From Actinopolymorpha alba DSM 45243 (lineage in GTDB: Bacteria > Actinomycetota > Actinomycetes > Propionibacteriales > Actinopolymorphaceae), in the NCBI RefSeq assembly GCF_000373925.1, contig NZ_KB892708.1, positions 248,001-312,000 on the forward strand: a stretch of DNA of 64,000 nt. Direction: 5' to 3'. The notes beneath the pieces were generated by a model, which saw only the letters and a program-made list of their open reading frames with translations, made no database searches and was not told the DNA's origin. This document shows positions 54,690 through 62,259 of the stretch, piece by piece (the first letter of the stretch is position 1; every line of letters starts with the position of its first letter). The translations under genes were made by a program, and so were the position numbers.

Positions 54690-55646
54690 CTACGACGGAC
54701 GCGCCGCGAGGGCGGCCACCACGCGTTCGGCGGACGAACCCAGACCCCAACGCTCGACCAGCTGATCCCACGCCCCCGGATCGACCGGCTTGCGGGGAAG
54801 CATGGCGTCGACCTCGGGCAGCTCCGCGTCGGGGGAGACGATGACCACCTCACGGGCCGCCGGGAGGTAGTCGATCGCCTGCCGGATCTTAAGGCGCAAG
54901 CCTGGCGCGAGAGCGCTGGAGTCGTCGGCCGCGGCGGCCACGATGCCCTCGAGGTCGCCGTACGTGCGGACGAGTGCGGCGGCGGTCTTGTCGCCGACGC
55001 CGGGCACCCCAGGCAGGCCGTCGGACGGGTCACCTCGCAGGACGGCGAAGGTGGCGTAAAGACGGCCTGGAATGGAGTACTTCTTCTCGACCCACGCCTC
55101 GTCAACCACGTCGAGGTTGCCGACACCGCGCGCGGTGTAGAGCACCTGGATCGACCGCGCGTCGTCAACGAGCTGGAAGAGGTCGCGGTCACCGGTCACG
55201 ACGTCCACCGGCATGGTCGCCCGGGCAGTGAGCGTGCCGATCACGTCGTCGGCCTCGCACGCGGGTGCGCCCACGACGGCGATCCCGAGCGCCCGCAACA
55301 CCTCGCGGATGACCGGGACCTGCGCCTCGAGGGCGTCCGGCGCCTCCTCGACGTCGGGACCTTTGGCCACCGCTTCCGCGACCCGGTGCGACTTGTAGGT
55401 CGGGATCAACTTCACCCGCCACTCTGGGCGCCAGTCGTCGTCCCAACAGGCCACGAGGTGGCTGGGCGCATGGGTGCTGACCAGCCGGGTGATGAAGTCG
55501 AGCAGGCCGCGTACGGCGTTGACGGGCGCGCCGTCCGGAGCGCGTACGGAGTCGGGAACGCCGAAGAACGCGCGGAAATACAGCGAAGCGGTATCGAGCA
55601 GCATCAGCCGGTCAGAGGGCGCGGCAGCCTCGGCACGATCGGTCAC
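54690..55646 (-). CDS. 5'-3' exonuclease (FEN family, stand-alone)
   Basis: 318 aa, equivalent to the N-terminal nuclease domain of DNA polymerase I but not fused to a polymerase. MLLDTASLYFRAFFG (~15-29), CEADDVIGTL (metal-binding acids), DVVTGDRDLFQLVDD and the helix-hairpin-helix GVPGVGDKTAAALV (~205-218) are present. It removes RNA primers or flap structures. The GTG at 55646 was chosen where homology begins; there is no clear ribosome-binding site. Confidence 0.9.
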   Translation of the reverse strand: MTDRAEAAAPSDRLMLLDTASLYFRAFFGVPDSVRAPDGAPVNAVRGLLDFITRLVSTHAPSHLVACWDDDWRPEWRVKLIPTYKSHRVAEAVAKGPDVEEAPDALEAQVPVIREVLRALGIAVVGAPACEADDVIGTLTARATMPVDVVTGDRDLFQLVDDARSIQVLYTARGVGNLDVVDEAWVEKKYSIPGRLYATFAVLRGDPSDGLPGVPGVGDKTAAALVRTYGDLEGIVAAAADDSSALAPGLRLKIRQAIDYLPAAREVVIVSPDAELPEVDAMLPRKPVDPGAWDQLVERWGLGSSAERVVAALAARPS

Positions 55647-55739
55647 CGTCCGATGGTGGCACGGACCACCCCCACTGTGTGGTTCCGGCCCCGCGCGGCG
55701 GAGGCGTCGCTCGGCGGGCCGGCCCGGGCGCGGACGCTC

Positions 55740-55745
55740 TAGAGT
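55740..55745 (+). promoter_or_regulatory. Probable -10 box (TAGAGT) of the M24 peptidase gene
   Basis: TAGAGT ends 7 nt before the GTG at 55753. Confidence 0.45.
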
Positions 55746-55752
55746 GAGCGGG

Positions 55753-56883
55753 GTGACGTCCTTCTCGCCACCTGCCACTGACCTGATCGACCGGCTCGCC
55801 CGCGCCCGCGCCGTCGCGGCATCCGCTGGGGTTGACGTTCTGCTCGTCTCGCCTGGGCCGGACCTGCGCTATCTCACCGGTTACGACGCGAAGCCGCTCG
55901 AGCGGCTCACCTGTCTCGTCCTTCCGGTGGAGGGTTCTCCCGCGCTGGTGGTGCCGGCCCTGGAACGGACCGCCGCCGAGGCGGCCGGGGCCGACGCGCT
56001 CGGGCTGGAGATCGTGCCCTGGCAGGAGACGGATGACGCCTACGCACTGGTCGGCACGTTGCTGCCCGGTGGCGTACGCCAAGCGGCGCTTGACAACCAC
56101 ATGTGGGCGGAGAAGGTGCTCGCCTTCCGTGCGGCGCTTCCCAGCGTGGAGCAGACCCTCGCCGGCGAGATCCTGCGGGAGCTGCGGATGCGCAAGACCA
56201 CCGCCGAAGTCGAGGCCCTGGGGGAGGCGGGGGCCGCCATCGACCGCGTGCACGCGCGGATCGGAGAGTGGCTACGCCCGGGCCGCACCGAACGCGAGGT
56301 CGGCCGCGACATCTATGACGCGATCCTCGCCGAGGGGCACGTCCAGGTCGACTTCGTGATCGTCGGCTCCGGCCCCAACAGCGCCTCCCCACACCACGAG
56401 GTCTCCGATCGGGTGATCCAGCGGGGCGAGCCGGTCGTTGTGGACATCGGCGGCACCACCGAGGCGGGTTACTGCTCTGACGAGACCCGCACCTACGTCG
56501 TGGGAGGCGAGCCTGACGACGAGATCCGGCGCTACTACGACGTACTCCAGCGCGCCCAGGCGGCGGCCACCGCGCACGTCCGGCCCGGGGTCACCGCCGA
56601 GTCCGTCGACGCGGTGGCCCGCCAGATCATCAGCGACGCCGGCTACGGCGAGGCGTTCATCCATCGCACCGGCCACGGGATCGGGATGGAGAGCCACGAG
56701 GATCCCTACATCGTCACCGGCAACACCCTCCCGCTCGAGCCCGGCATGGCGTTCTCGATCGAGCCCGGCATCTACTTCGAGGGCCGCCACGGTGCCCGGA
56801 TCGAGGACATCGTCGTGGTGACCGAGGACGGCGTCGAGTCGCTGAACGTCCGACCGCGTGATCTCGTGGTCGTCGATGGCTGA
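55753..56883 (+). CDS. M24 family metallopeptidase (Xaa-Pro peptidase)
   Basis: 376-aa creatinase-fold aminopeptidase. The N-terminal domain (~10-135, LLVSPGPDLRYLTGY) is followed by the pita-bread catalytic domain. The five metal ligands are visible: Asp in VVDIGGTTEAGYCSDETRTY (two, ~228 and ~239), His in HRTGHGIGMESHEDP, Glu in MAFSIEPGIYF and Glu in GARIEDIVVV. It removes residues preceding proline. GTG start at 55753. It is divergent from the exonuclease gene. Confidence 0.92.
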   Translation: MTSFSPPATDLIDRLARARAVAASAGVDVLLVSPGPDLRYLTGYDAKPLERLTCLVLPVEGSPALVVPALERTAAEAAGADALGLEIVPWQETDDAYALVGTLLPGGVRQAALDNHMWAEKVLAFRAALPSVEQTLAGEILRELRMRKTTAEVEALGEAGAAIDRVHARIGEWLRPGRTEREVGRDIYDAILAEGHVQVDFVIVGSGPNSASPHHEVSDRVIQRGEPVVVDIGGTTEAGYCSDETRTYVVGGEPDDEIRRYYDVLQRAQAAATAHVRPGVTAESVDAVARQIISDAGYGEAFIHRTGHGIGMESHEDPYIVTGNTLPLEPGMAFSIEPGIYFEGRHGARIEDIVVVTEDGVESLNVRPRDLVVVDG

Positions 56884-56903
56884 CCGCCGAGGCACTGAGG
56901 CGG

Positions 56904-56909
56904 TACGGT
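56904..56909 (+). promoter_or_regulatory. Probable -10 box (TACGGT) of the Lrp gene
   Basis: TACGGT ends 7 nt before GTG 56917 and overlaps the alternative GTG 56908, which therefore is unlikely as the start. Confidence 0.45.
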
Positions 56910-56916
56910 GACCGGC

Positions 56917-57357
56917 GTGGAGCAGATCGACCGACAGATCGTCCGGCTGCTCGCCACCAACGGCCGGATGTCCTACACAGACCTGGGCAAGATGACGGGT
57001 CTGTCAACCTCGGCTGTGCACCAGCGGGTCCGCCGGCTGGAGCAGCGCGGGATCATCAAGGGCTACGCCGCGGTGGTCGACTACGAAGCCCTCAACCTGC
57101 CGTTGACAGCCTTCGTGTCGATCAAGCCGATCGACCCGAGCCAGCCCGACGACTCGCCAGACCTGTTGATCGACGTTCCCGAGATCGAAGACTGCCACTC
57201 GGTCGCGGGCGACGAGAATTACCTGCTCAAGGTCCGGGTGGCAAGCCCTGGCGCGCTCGAGGAATTGCTCGCGCGGATCCGGGCCAAGGCCAATGTCTCG
57301 ACCCGCACGATCATCGTGCTGTCGACGCCCTACGAACAACGCCCGCCCGCGGTCTAG
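56917..57357 (+). CDS. Lrp/AsnC family transcriptional regulator
   Basis: 146 aa. N-terminal helix-turn-helix (~1-55, IDRQIVRLLATNGRMSYTDL, STSAVHQRVRRLEQRGII) and C-terminal RAM ligand-binding domain (~65-140, EIEDCHSVAGDENYLLKVRV). Such proteins sense amino acids and often act on neighbouring transport or metabolic genes. The target here is unknown. Confidence 0.93.
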   Translation: MEQIDRQIVRLLATNGRMSYTDLGKMTGLSTSAVHQRVRRLEQRGIIKGYAAVVDYEALNLPLTAFVSIKPIDPSQPDDSPDLLIDVPEIEDCHSVAGDENYLLKVRVASPGALEELLARIRAKANVSTRTIIVLSTPYEQRPPAV

Positions 57358-57370
57358 GGCGCCGCTGGTC

Positions 57371-57420
57371 GAGTTGTCATAGGTTTCTCGGTCTCTTAGC
57401 CGAGAAACCTATGACAACTT
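57371..57420. repeat. Family A intergenic palindrome, copy 4
   Basis: 20-bp perfect arms with the TCTCTTAG loop, 13 nt after the lrp stop. Only the outermost base pair differs from copy 1. Confidence 0.9.
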
Positions 57421-57480
57421 GGGGTTTCGCCTTGCACGGTGACAACTGGTCGCGGGCGGCGTTACCTCACCAAGCCCGTG

Positions 57481-57516
57481 GTGGGTTCACCACGCGCAGG
57501 AGCCTGGTGAACCCAC
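57481..57516. terminator. Inverted repeat with 12-bp arms
   Basis: GTGGGTTCACCA and TGGTGAACCCAC are perfect complements with a 12-nt loop. It may end the lrp transcript. Confidence 0.5.
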
Positions 57517-57555
57517 CGGCAGCCTCGTGATGGGCAGTCCATCGCAGATGAGGCC

Positions 57556-57666
57556 ATTCAAAACTCCATGCGAGTTCCAGGTCCCCTTGGTTGGGGCCCC
57601 AAATGATCACGTATACGTGATCATTTGGATCCTCACGCCACTGTGCGGCGACCAGGAGTTTTGAAT
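57556..57666. repeat. 111-bp element with 12-bp terminal inverted repeats and a central palindrome
   Basis: ATTCAAAACTCC (57556-57567) and GGAGTTTTGAAT (57655-57666) are exact inverted repeats. Within them, 57599-57628 is a perfect 30-bp palindrome, each half reading CCAAATGATCACGTA. The core AATGATCACGT is shared with 34213-34308 (family B). It has the look of a small non-coding inverted-repeat element. Confidence 0.7.
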
Positions 57667-57746
57667 AAGCCCTCACTGCGTACAGCAAGGGCATCCAGAT
57701 TCTGGACTCAGTCGGGTCCTTGTCGCGGAGGAGGCCTGCTTGCCGC

Positions 57747-57779
57747 TATAGTGCACCGTGCAATAAAGAACGATGCACG
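57747..57779 (+). promoter_or_regulatory. padR promoter and candidate operator
   Basis: The -10 box TATAGT (57747-57752) is followed by CGTGCA-N11-TGCACG (57757-57779), an inverted repeat around the probable transcription start. GAGGGAGGAG then precedes the ATG. Autoregulation by the PadR protein is inferred. Confidence 0.5.
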
Positions 57780-57801
57780 AATCTGAGGGAGGAGCGGAAC
57801 C

Positions 57802-58455
57802 ATGGCGCGCCGGCGTAAGCAGGAAGACCTGGTCGGCCTGACCGTGCTCGCTCTTCTCGTGCAGGGGCCGCGGCACCCCTACGAGCTCCACCGGTTCATC
57901 GTCGACACGCACAAGGACTACATCACGGGCCTGCCCCGCAGCCTCTACCACGCGGTTGACCGCCTGGCCCGGGACGAGCTGATCGTCCCCGTCGAGACCC
58001 ACCGCGAGGGGCGGCGACCGGAACGCACCGTCTACGAGATCACCGCGGACGGCCGAGCCGACCTGGCCGGACGACTGCGCCGCCTGCTCGAAGATTCAGG
58101 CGTCGACGGCGCGACCTTCGCCGCCGCGATCTCGCTGATGGGGTGCCTTCCGCCGGGCGATGTCGAACGCTGCCTCGCCACCCGCGCCGCGAGCCTCGAA
58201 GGCGCGATCGCGTCCCTGGACGGTGTGGCCTCGAGCCAGATCGAAGGCGGCCTTCCCCGTCTCCTCGTTCTGGAGTTGGAGTACGAGAGCGCCGTGAAGG
58301 CGGCCGAGCTCGCCTGGGTCCGCAGCCTGCTGGACGAGATACGCGCGGGGAAGCTGCGCTGGTCAGCGACCCTCAGCGGCGAGGACCTCGGTGCCGTTCA
58401 CGCCTACCTGACGCGAGAGTCCACGCCGCCGGGAGGTCGATCGACCGACACCTGA
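57802..58455 (+). CDS. PadR-family transcriptional regulator
   Basis: 217 aa. PadR winged helix at ~8-90 (VGLTVLALLVQGPRHPYELH, RPERTVYEITADG) and a C-terminal helical domain (~100-205). The N-terminal MARRRKQEDL is basic. It is followed by a SnoaL-like gene and an F420-type oxidoreductase, which may form its regulon. Confidence 0.9.
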   Translation: MARRRKQEDLVGLTVLALLVQGPRHPYELHRFIVDTHKDYITGLPRSLYHAVDRLARDELIVPVETHREGRRPERTVYEITADGRADLAGRLRRLLEDSGVDGATFAAAISLMGCLPPGDVERCLATRAASLEGAIASLDGVASSQIEGGLPRLLVLELEYESAVKAAELAWVRSLLDEIRAGKLRWSATLSGEDLGAVHAYLTRESTPPGGRSTDT

Positions 58456-58634
58456 CAAAGGCCTCGGCCGGGTGCGCCAACACCCGGCCGAGCCCGACCC
58501 GAACGACTCCGCGTTCGCACGCAGCCGGCCGTCCAGGACCTACGCCAGTAACGATAGCCAGGCTGCGGCTCGCGGAGTGGACCCCCGTCGCGGGGTCGTC
58601 CATCCCTTCCGTTCCGAAAGAACTGGAGTCGCAG

Positions 58635-59087
58635 ATGTCCGACGAGAGTGCGATCCACGCCCTACTGCAGCGCCTCGTGGCGGCCTGGAATGCGGGCGAC
58701 GCGCGCGCGTTCGCGGAGCTGTTCACGCAGGACGCTGACTACATCACCTTCTTCGGCGCCCACCTCCACGGCCGGACGGCCATCGAGGAGATCCACCGGC
58801 CGTTGTTCGAAGGACCGCTCAGGGGATCTCGCCTCAGCGGCGGCACCCAGAGCCAGTCCAACTCCTCCGTCAGGCTCCTCCGTCCCGACGTGGCCGTGGT
58901 GGTGACGACCGGTGGTACGACGCTCGCCGGTGCCGACGCACCTGACCCTGAACGTGACTCGATCATGACGCTCACCGCGGTCCGGGAGGCCGGCGGCTGG
59001 CGGTTCGCGTCGTTCCAGAACACCCGCCGGACAACTCCGCCGGTTCTCGCCGGCAGCGCCCCAGCGGGGACGGGGGTGCAGCGATGA
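58635..59087 (+). CDS. SgcJ/EcaC-type SnoaL-like protein
   Basis: 150 aa with a cone-shaped SnoaL/NTF2-like fold: ALLQRLVAAWNAGDARAFAEL (~8-28, in part), FTQDADYITFFGAHLHGR and GGWRFASFQNTR. Members bind small ligands or act as isomerases, and many have no known reaction. The ATG at 58635 follows CTGGAG. It overlaps the next ATG by 4 nt. Confidence 0.85.
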   Translation: MSDESAIHALLQRLVAAWNAGDARAFAELFTQDADYITFFGAHLHGRTAIEEIHRPLFEGPLRGSRLSGGTQSQSNSSVRLLRPDVAVVVTTGGTTLAGADAPDPERDSIMTLTAVREAGGWRFASFQNTRRTTPPVLAGSAPAGTGVQR

Positions 59088-59506
59088 CCGTCCGACCAAC
59101 CGCGACCGGGCACGCTGATCCCGCCCTCGAGCCTCTCCGTACGTCGCGGGTCGCGCTCCTCACGACGTACCGCCGCGACGGCGCGGGGGTCGGCACCCCG
59201 GTCGGCATCCAGGTGACCGGGGACCGGGCCTACTTCACCACCCGGTCAAGGACGTGGAAGGTACGGCGGCTGGCACGTGATCCGCGCGCCACGGTGGCTC
59301 CCTGCAACCGGCGCGGGCGGGTCACCGGGGAGGCGGTCGAGTGCGTCGTTCATCGGCTGGACGACGTGGACGTCTCGTCGTTCCAGGCGAGGTTCTGGGT
59401 TCTCGTGTACCGGCTCTTCTACCGCGACACACCCGTGCGGTACGAGCTGCGACCGGTCCAGGGCGCGAGCCGGTCCGGCGACGACGATCCTGACCGGATG
59501 GGCTGA
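59084..59506 (+). CDS. PPOX-class F420-dependent oxidoreductase-like protein
   Basis: 140 aa, split-barrel flavin/F420-binding fold. LEPLRTSRVALLTTYRRDG (~15-33), VGIQVTGDRAYFTTRSRTWK and RLARDPRATVAPCNRRG are characteristic. The ATGA overlap with the SnoaL-like gene indicates co-translation. Substrate unknown. Confidence 0.85.
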   Translation: MTVRPTATGHADPALEPLRTSRVALLTTYRRDGAGVGTPVGIQVTGDRAYFTTRSRTWKVRRLARDPRATVAPCNRRGRVTGEAVECVVHRLDDVDVSSFQARFWVLVYRLFYRDTPVRYELRPVQGASRSGDDDPDRMG

Positions 59507-59579
59507 CCAGTCGCGGTCCGCCGGGAGAACGCCGCCGAGGCAGGGTGGGTCGCGGGCTCGGGGCGCCGGACCGGATCGC

Positions 59580-59585
59580 TAGGCT
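59580..59585 (+). promoter_or_regulatory. Possible -10 box (TAGGCT) of the methyltransferase gene
   Basis: TAGGCT ends 9 nt before the ATG at 59595, a slightly wider spacing than at the other leaderless candidates. Confidence 0.35.
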
Positions 59586-59594
59586 GGCCGGCCT

Positions 59595-60764
59595 ATGACA
59601 GATCGGTCGGCGGTGCGGTCGCGGCGGTCCTCCGCACGGAGGTCGGAGCAAGCGTCGGGGGCCGGGTCCACGAGCCGGATGTTCGTGCTCGCGGTCCCGG
59701 GCCTCGCCACCCTGGTCAGGCGCGAGCTCGCGGACCTGCCGGGCATCCATGTCACTGACACCGGCAACGACGGTCGCGCGGACGTCCTGCTGTGCGAGGT
59801 CGACCCGGGCCGCGAGCGGGCCCTGCTCGAGCTCCGCAGTGTCGAGGATGTGTTCGTCGAACTCGGCCGCACGCTGCGGACCGAGGGGGACCGACCGCCG
59901 TGGATCGCGCGCCGGCTCCTGCGGCCGGCCCGCCTCACGAGCGCAGTCAACCTCTGGCGCCGGCAGAGCGGCGCCGGTCAACCCCGGCGCGGGCGTCGGG
60001 AGGGGCCGCCGACCTACCGCGTGGTGGCGAGGGTTCTCCAGGAACGCGCCTGGAACCGCACCGAACTCCGCCGCGCCCTTTCCGGTGGGGTGGCGGCCGC
60101 GGAGCCGTCCTGGCGTACCACCGACCCGGCGCAGCTGGAGCTGTGGGCGTTGGAGTATGCCCGCGGCCGGTTCGTCGCCGGCCTCCGACTCACGACCGCG
60201 GCGATGCGCCAACATGGCGGCCGGAGATCCGAACGCCCGGGCGCCCTGCGGCCGACGGTGGCCGCGGCAATGGTGGCGCTGGCCCGTGACCCAGCGGCCC
60301 GGGCGACCCGCCCGGTGCGGGGGAGAGGCTCGACATCCGCCGGCATGCTGCTCGATCCCTGCTGCGGCTCCGGCACCATCCTCGCGGAGGCCAAGGCATC
60401 GGGGTGGGGCGTCGAGGGCCGCGACATCGATCCGAGCGCGGTGTCGGCCAGCCGGCGGAACGCGTCCGTGGCCAGCGTGCACCAGGGCGACGCCCGGGAG
60501 CTCGATCTCGATGACGCGTCGGTCGACGCCTGCGTGTCCAACCTGCCGTTCGGCCGGCAATACGGCGTGCAGGGCGAGCCGGGAGCGTGGCTTGCCGACG
60601 TCCTGTCCGAGATGGCCCGGGTGACACGGACGGCCGGAAAGGTCGTCCTTCTGGTCCCCGACATCCCGAAGGCCGCCATCCCTGCCGGGCTGCGGCTGCG
60701 TGACCGGCACCCGCTCCGGTTGCTCGGCGCCAGCACGGCGATCTGGGTCTACGAACGGCGATGA
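59595..60764 (+). CDS. THUMP/UPF0020-type RNA methyltransferase
   Basis: 389 aa. After a basic N-terminus, a THUMP-like region (~30-185, FVLAVPGLATLVRRELADL) precedes a Rossmann methyltransferase domain (~210-389) with motif I LLDPCCGSGTILAEA (~251-265) and motif IV SNLPFGRQYG (~315-324). N-L-P-F in place of NPPY is typical of Trm14/RlmK-type guanine-N2 methyltransferases of RNA. The exact RNA target is not known. Confidence 0.82.
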   Translation: MTDRSAVRSRRSSARRSEQASGAGSTSRMFVLAVPGLATLVRRELADLPGIHVTDTGNDGRADVLLCEVDPGRERALLELRSVEDVFVELGRTLRTEGDRPPWIARRLLRPARLTSAVNLWRRQSGAGQPRRGRREGPPTYRVVARVLQERAWNRTELRRALSGGVAAAEPSWRTTDPAQLELWALEYARGRFVAGLRLTTAAMRQHGGRRSERPGALRPTVAAAMVALARDPAARATRPVRGRGSTSAGMLLDPCCGSGTILAEAKASGWGVEGRDIDPSAVSASRRNASVASVHQGDARELDLDDASVDACVSNLPFGRQYGVQGEPGAWLADVLSEMARVTRTAGKVVLLVPDIPKAAIPAGLRLRDRHPLRLLGASTAIWVYERR

Positions 60765-60771
60765 TCGGGGT

Positions 60772-61764
60772 ATGCCCGACGAGGTCCTGGGGCTTCCGTA
60801 CATCGCTCCGATGCTGGCGACTCCGGGTGCGATGCCGCGCCCGGCTGATGAGCAGCGGTGGGCGTTCGAGATGAAGTGGGACGGCGTACGTGCGATCGCG
60901 TACGCCGCGGGTGGGCGCCTGGCTCTGCGAGGACGGTCCGGGCGGGACTTCACGTCGACCTATCCGGAGCTGTCCGGGCTCGCCGACGTCCTGGACGGCC
61001 GCGACTGCGTGCTCGACGGCGAGGTGGTGGCCTTCGACGAGCAGGGCCGACCGAGTTTCGAGGCACTCCAGTCCCGGATGCATGGGCTGCCAGGCCGCGG
61101 CCGGGGTGGTGCCGGTGTCAAGGCAAGCTTGCGGCCGGTGGCGTACCTGCTGTTCGACCTCCTGTATCTGGACGGCATGCCGTTGCTGGACCAGCCGTAC
61201 GCCGCTCGCAGGGAGACCCTCAGCGCGCTCGGCCTGGCCGGACCGAACTGGCAGACCCCGCCCACCTTCCCCGGAATGGGGGCGGATGCCCTGGACACCA
61301 GCGCCCGGCAACAGCTGGAGGGTGTGGTCGCGAAGCGGCTGGACTCGAGGTACGAACCAGGACGCCGCAGCCCCGCCTGGATCAAGGTCAAGCATCTGCG
61401 TACGCAGGAGGTCGTGATCGGTGGGTGGCGGATCGGTGAGGGTTCGCGCGCGGGCACCTTCGGGTCATTGCTGTGCGGCGTCCACGAGCGGGGTCGCCTG
61501 ATGTACGCCGGCCGGGTGGGCACCGGCTTCACCCAGGAGACCCTCGCGGCCCTGGCCGCAGAACTCGCGCCGCTCGCGCGTGCGACCTCACCCTTCGACG
61601 AACCCGTGCCCACCGCTGACGCCCGGGACGCGCGCTGGGTCGAGCCGGTGCTGGTCGGCGAGGTGGCCTTCGCCCTGTGGACGCGGGACGGCCGGTTGTG
61701 GCACCCGTCCTGGCGAGGCCTGCGTGCTGACAAGGATCCCCGCGACGTCGTCCGCGAGCCGTAG
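60772..61764 (+). CDS. ATP-dependent DNA ligase (LigC-like, stand-alone)
   Basis: 330 aa. Ligase motif I EMKWDGVR with the adenylated Lys35, motif III region LDGEVVAFDEQG (~80), motif IV LEGVVAKRLDSRYEPGRRS (~183-201) and motif V AWIKVK, then an OB domain (~215-330) ending LRADKDPRDVV. The length fits a small ligase without polymerase or nuclease domains as in LigD. No ku gene is near, so a role in base excision or backup repair is likelier than end joining. Confidence 0.92.
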   Translation: MPDEVLGLPYIAPMLATPGAMPRPADEQRWAFEMKWDGVRAIAYAAGGRLALRGRSGRDFTSTYPELSGLADVLDGRDCVLDGEVVAFDEQGRPSFEALQSRMHGLPGRGRGGAGVKASLRPVAYLLFDLLYLDGMPLLDQPYAARRETLSALGLAGPNWQTPPTFPGMGADALDTSARQQLEGVVAKRLDSRYEPGRRSPAWIKVKHLRTQEVVIGGWRIGEGSRAGTFGSLLCGVHERGRLMYAGRVGTGFTQETLAALAAELAPLARATSPFDEPVPTADARDARWVEPVLVGEVAFALWTRDGRLWHPSWRGLRADKDPRDVVREP

Positions 61765-61805
61765 CGGGCGCACAGGAGGGGCTCGATCGCGCCGCATGGA
61801 CGGTC

Positions 61806-62225
61806 ATGTCCGACCTCGAGCGGGTCGTTCGCACCGTCCTCGAGGAGCAGCGGAGGATCGACGTACTCGTGAACAACGCCGGGATCGGGCTCCACGGCGC
61901 TGTCGAGGATGTGCCGATCGATCGGGCGCACAACCAGTTCGAGGACGACACGCCACGGAAGTTGCGGGAGACCTCCGGGCGCGAGGCGTACCAGCAGATC
62001 GCCGTGGCGATGGCAGCGCGAGCGGAGACGGCGCTCAATCAGGCCAGCAAGGCGTCCGATCCCTCGGTCATCGCGCGGGCCATCCGGAAGGCGATCGAGT
62101 CTGATGCGCCGCGGGCCCGCGACGACGGGAGTCTTCCGCCCGGCAGCGACGTGGAGATCCTCTGTCGGCATGTCACAGGTGGCCGGGCTGTTGTCTCGTC
62201 TCGGGTCTCGAAGAAAGGGTTCTGA
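61806..62225 (+). pseudogene. SDR-family oxidoreductase remnant, 5' truncated and internally deleted
   Basis: 139 codons. It begins within an SDR after the Rossmann nucleotide motif (RVVRTVLEEQRRIDVLVNNAG), then jumps after IDRAHNQFE to a C-terminal part (DTPRKLRETSGREAYQQIAV, SDPSVIARAIRKAI). The central strands with the YxxxK catalytic pair are missing. The preceding codons back to 61765 continue the homology, directly against the ligase stop. No activity is expected. Confidence 0.75.
62171..62200 (+). promoter_or_regulatory. ECF41-type promoter candidate before the SDR gene
   Basis: TGTCACA (62171-62177) matches the -35 element of ECF41/SigJ promoters; CGTC follows 19 nt later (62197-62200), a wider gap than the usual ~16. 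The surrounding ~55 bp recur upstream of the sigma factor gene at 63046. Confidence 0.5.
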
Positions 62226-62259
62226 GAGGAACGCACACTCCCATAGCAAGGGGCCGGTC

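Larger units (their letters stand above)
57358..57801. other. 444-nt intergenic region built mostly of palindromes
   Basis: Between lrp and padR. It contains family A copy 4 (57371-57420), a hairpin with 12-bp arms (57481-57516), and a nested structure of 12-bp outer repeats (57556-57567 and 57655-57666) around the 30-bp palindrome at 57599. The padR promoter follows. A 75-codon minus-strand frame (57467-57694) runs through these repeats and is not believed to be a gene. Base composition is less GC-rich than the neighbours. Confidence 0.65.

Noticed and set aside
11036-57420. Palindrome copies as a scattered CRISPR or as part of one
   Set aside because: Copies lie 6-31 kb apart, are long perfect inverted repeats and have no spacer arrangement; no cas genes. 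The RecB-like nuclease at 28723 is a general family member.
57467-57694. 75-codon minus-strand ORF in the lrp-padR gap
   Set aside because: It reads through three inverted repeats, including the 30-bp palindrome, which alone would shape the protein sequence; no start signal.
60772-61764. Non-homologous end-joining locus
   Set aside because: The ligase has no polymerase or nuclease domain and no ku gene is nearby.
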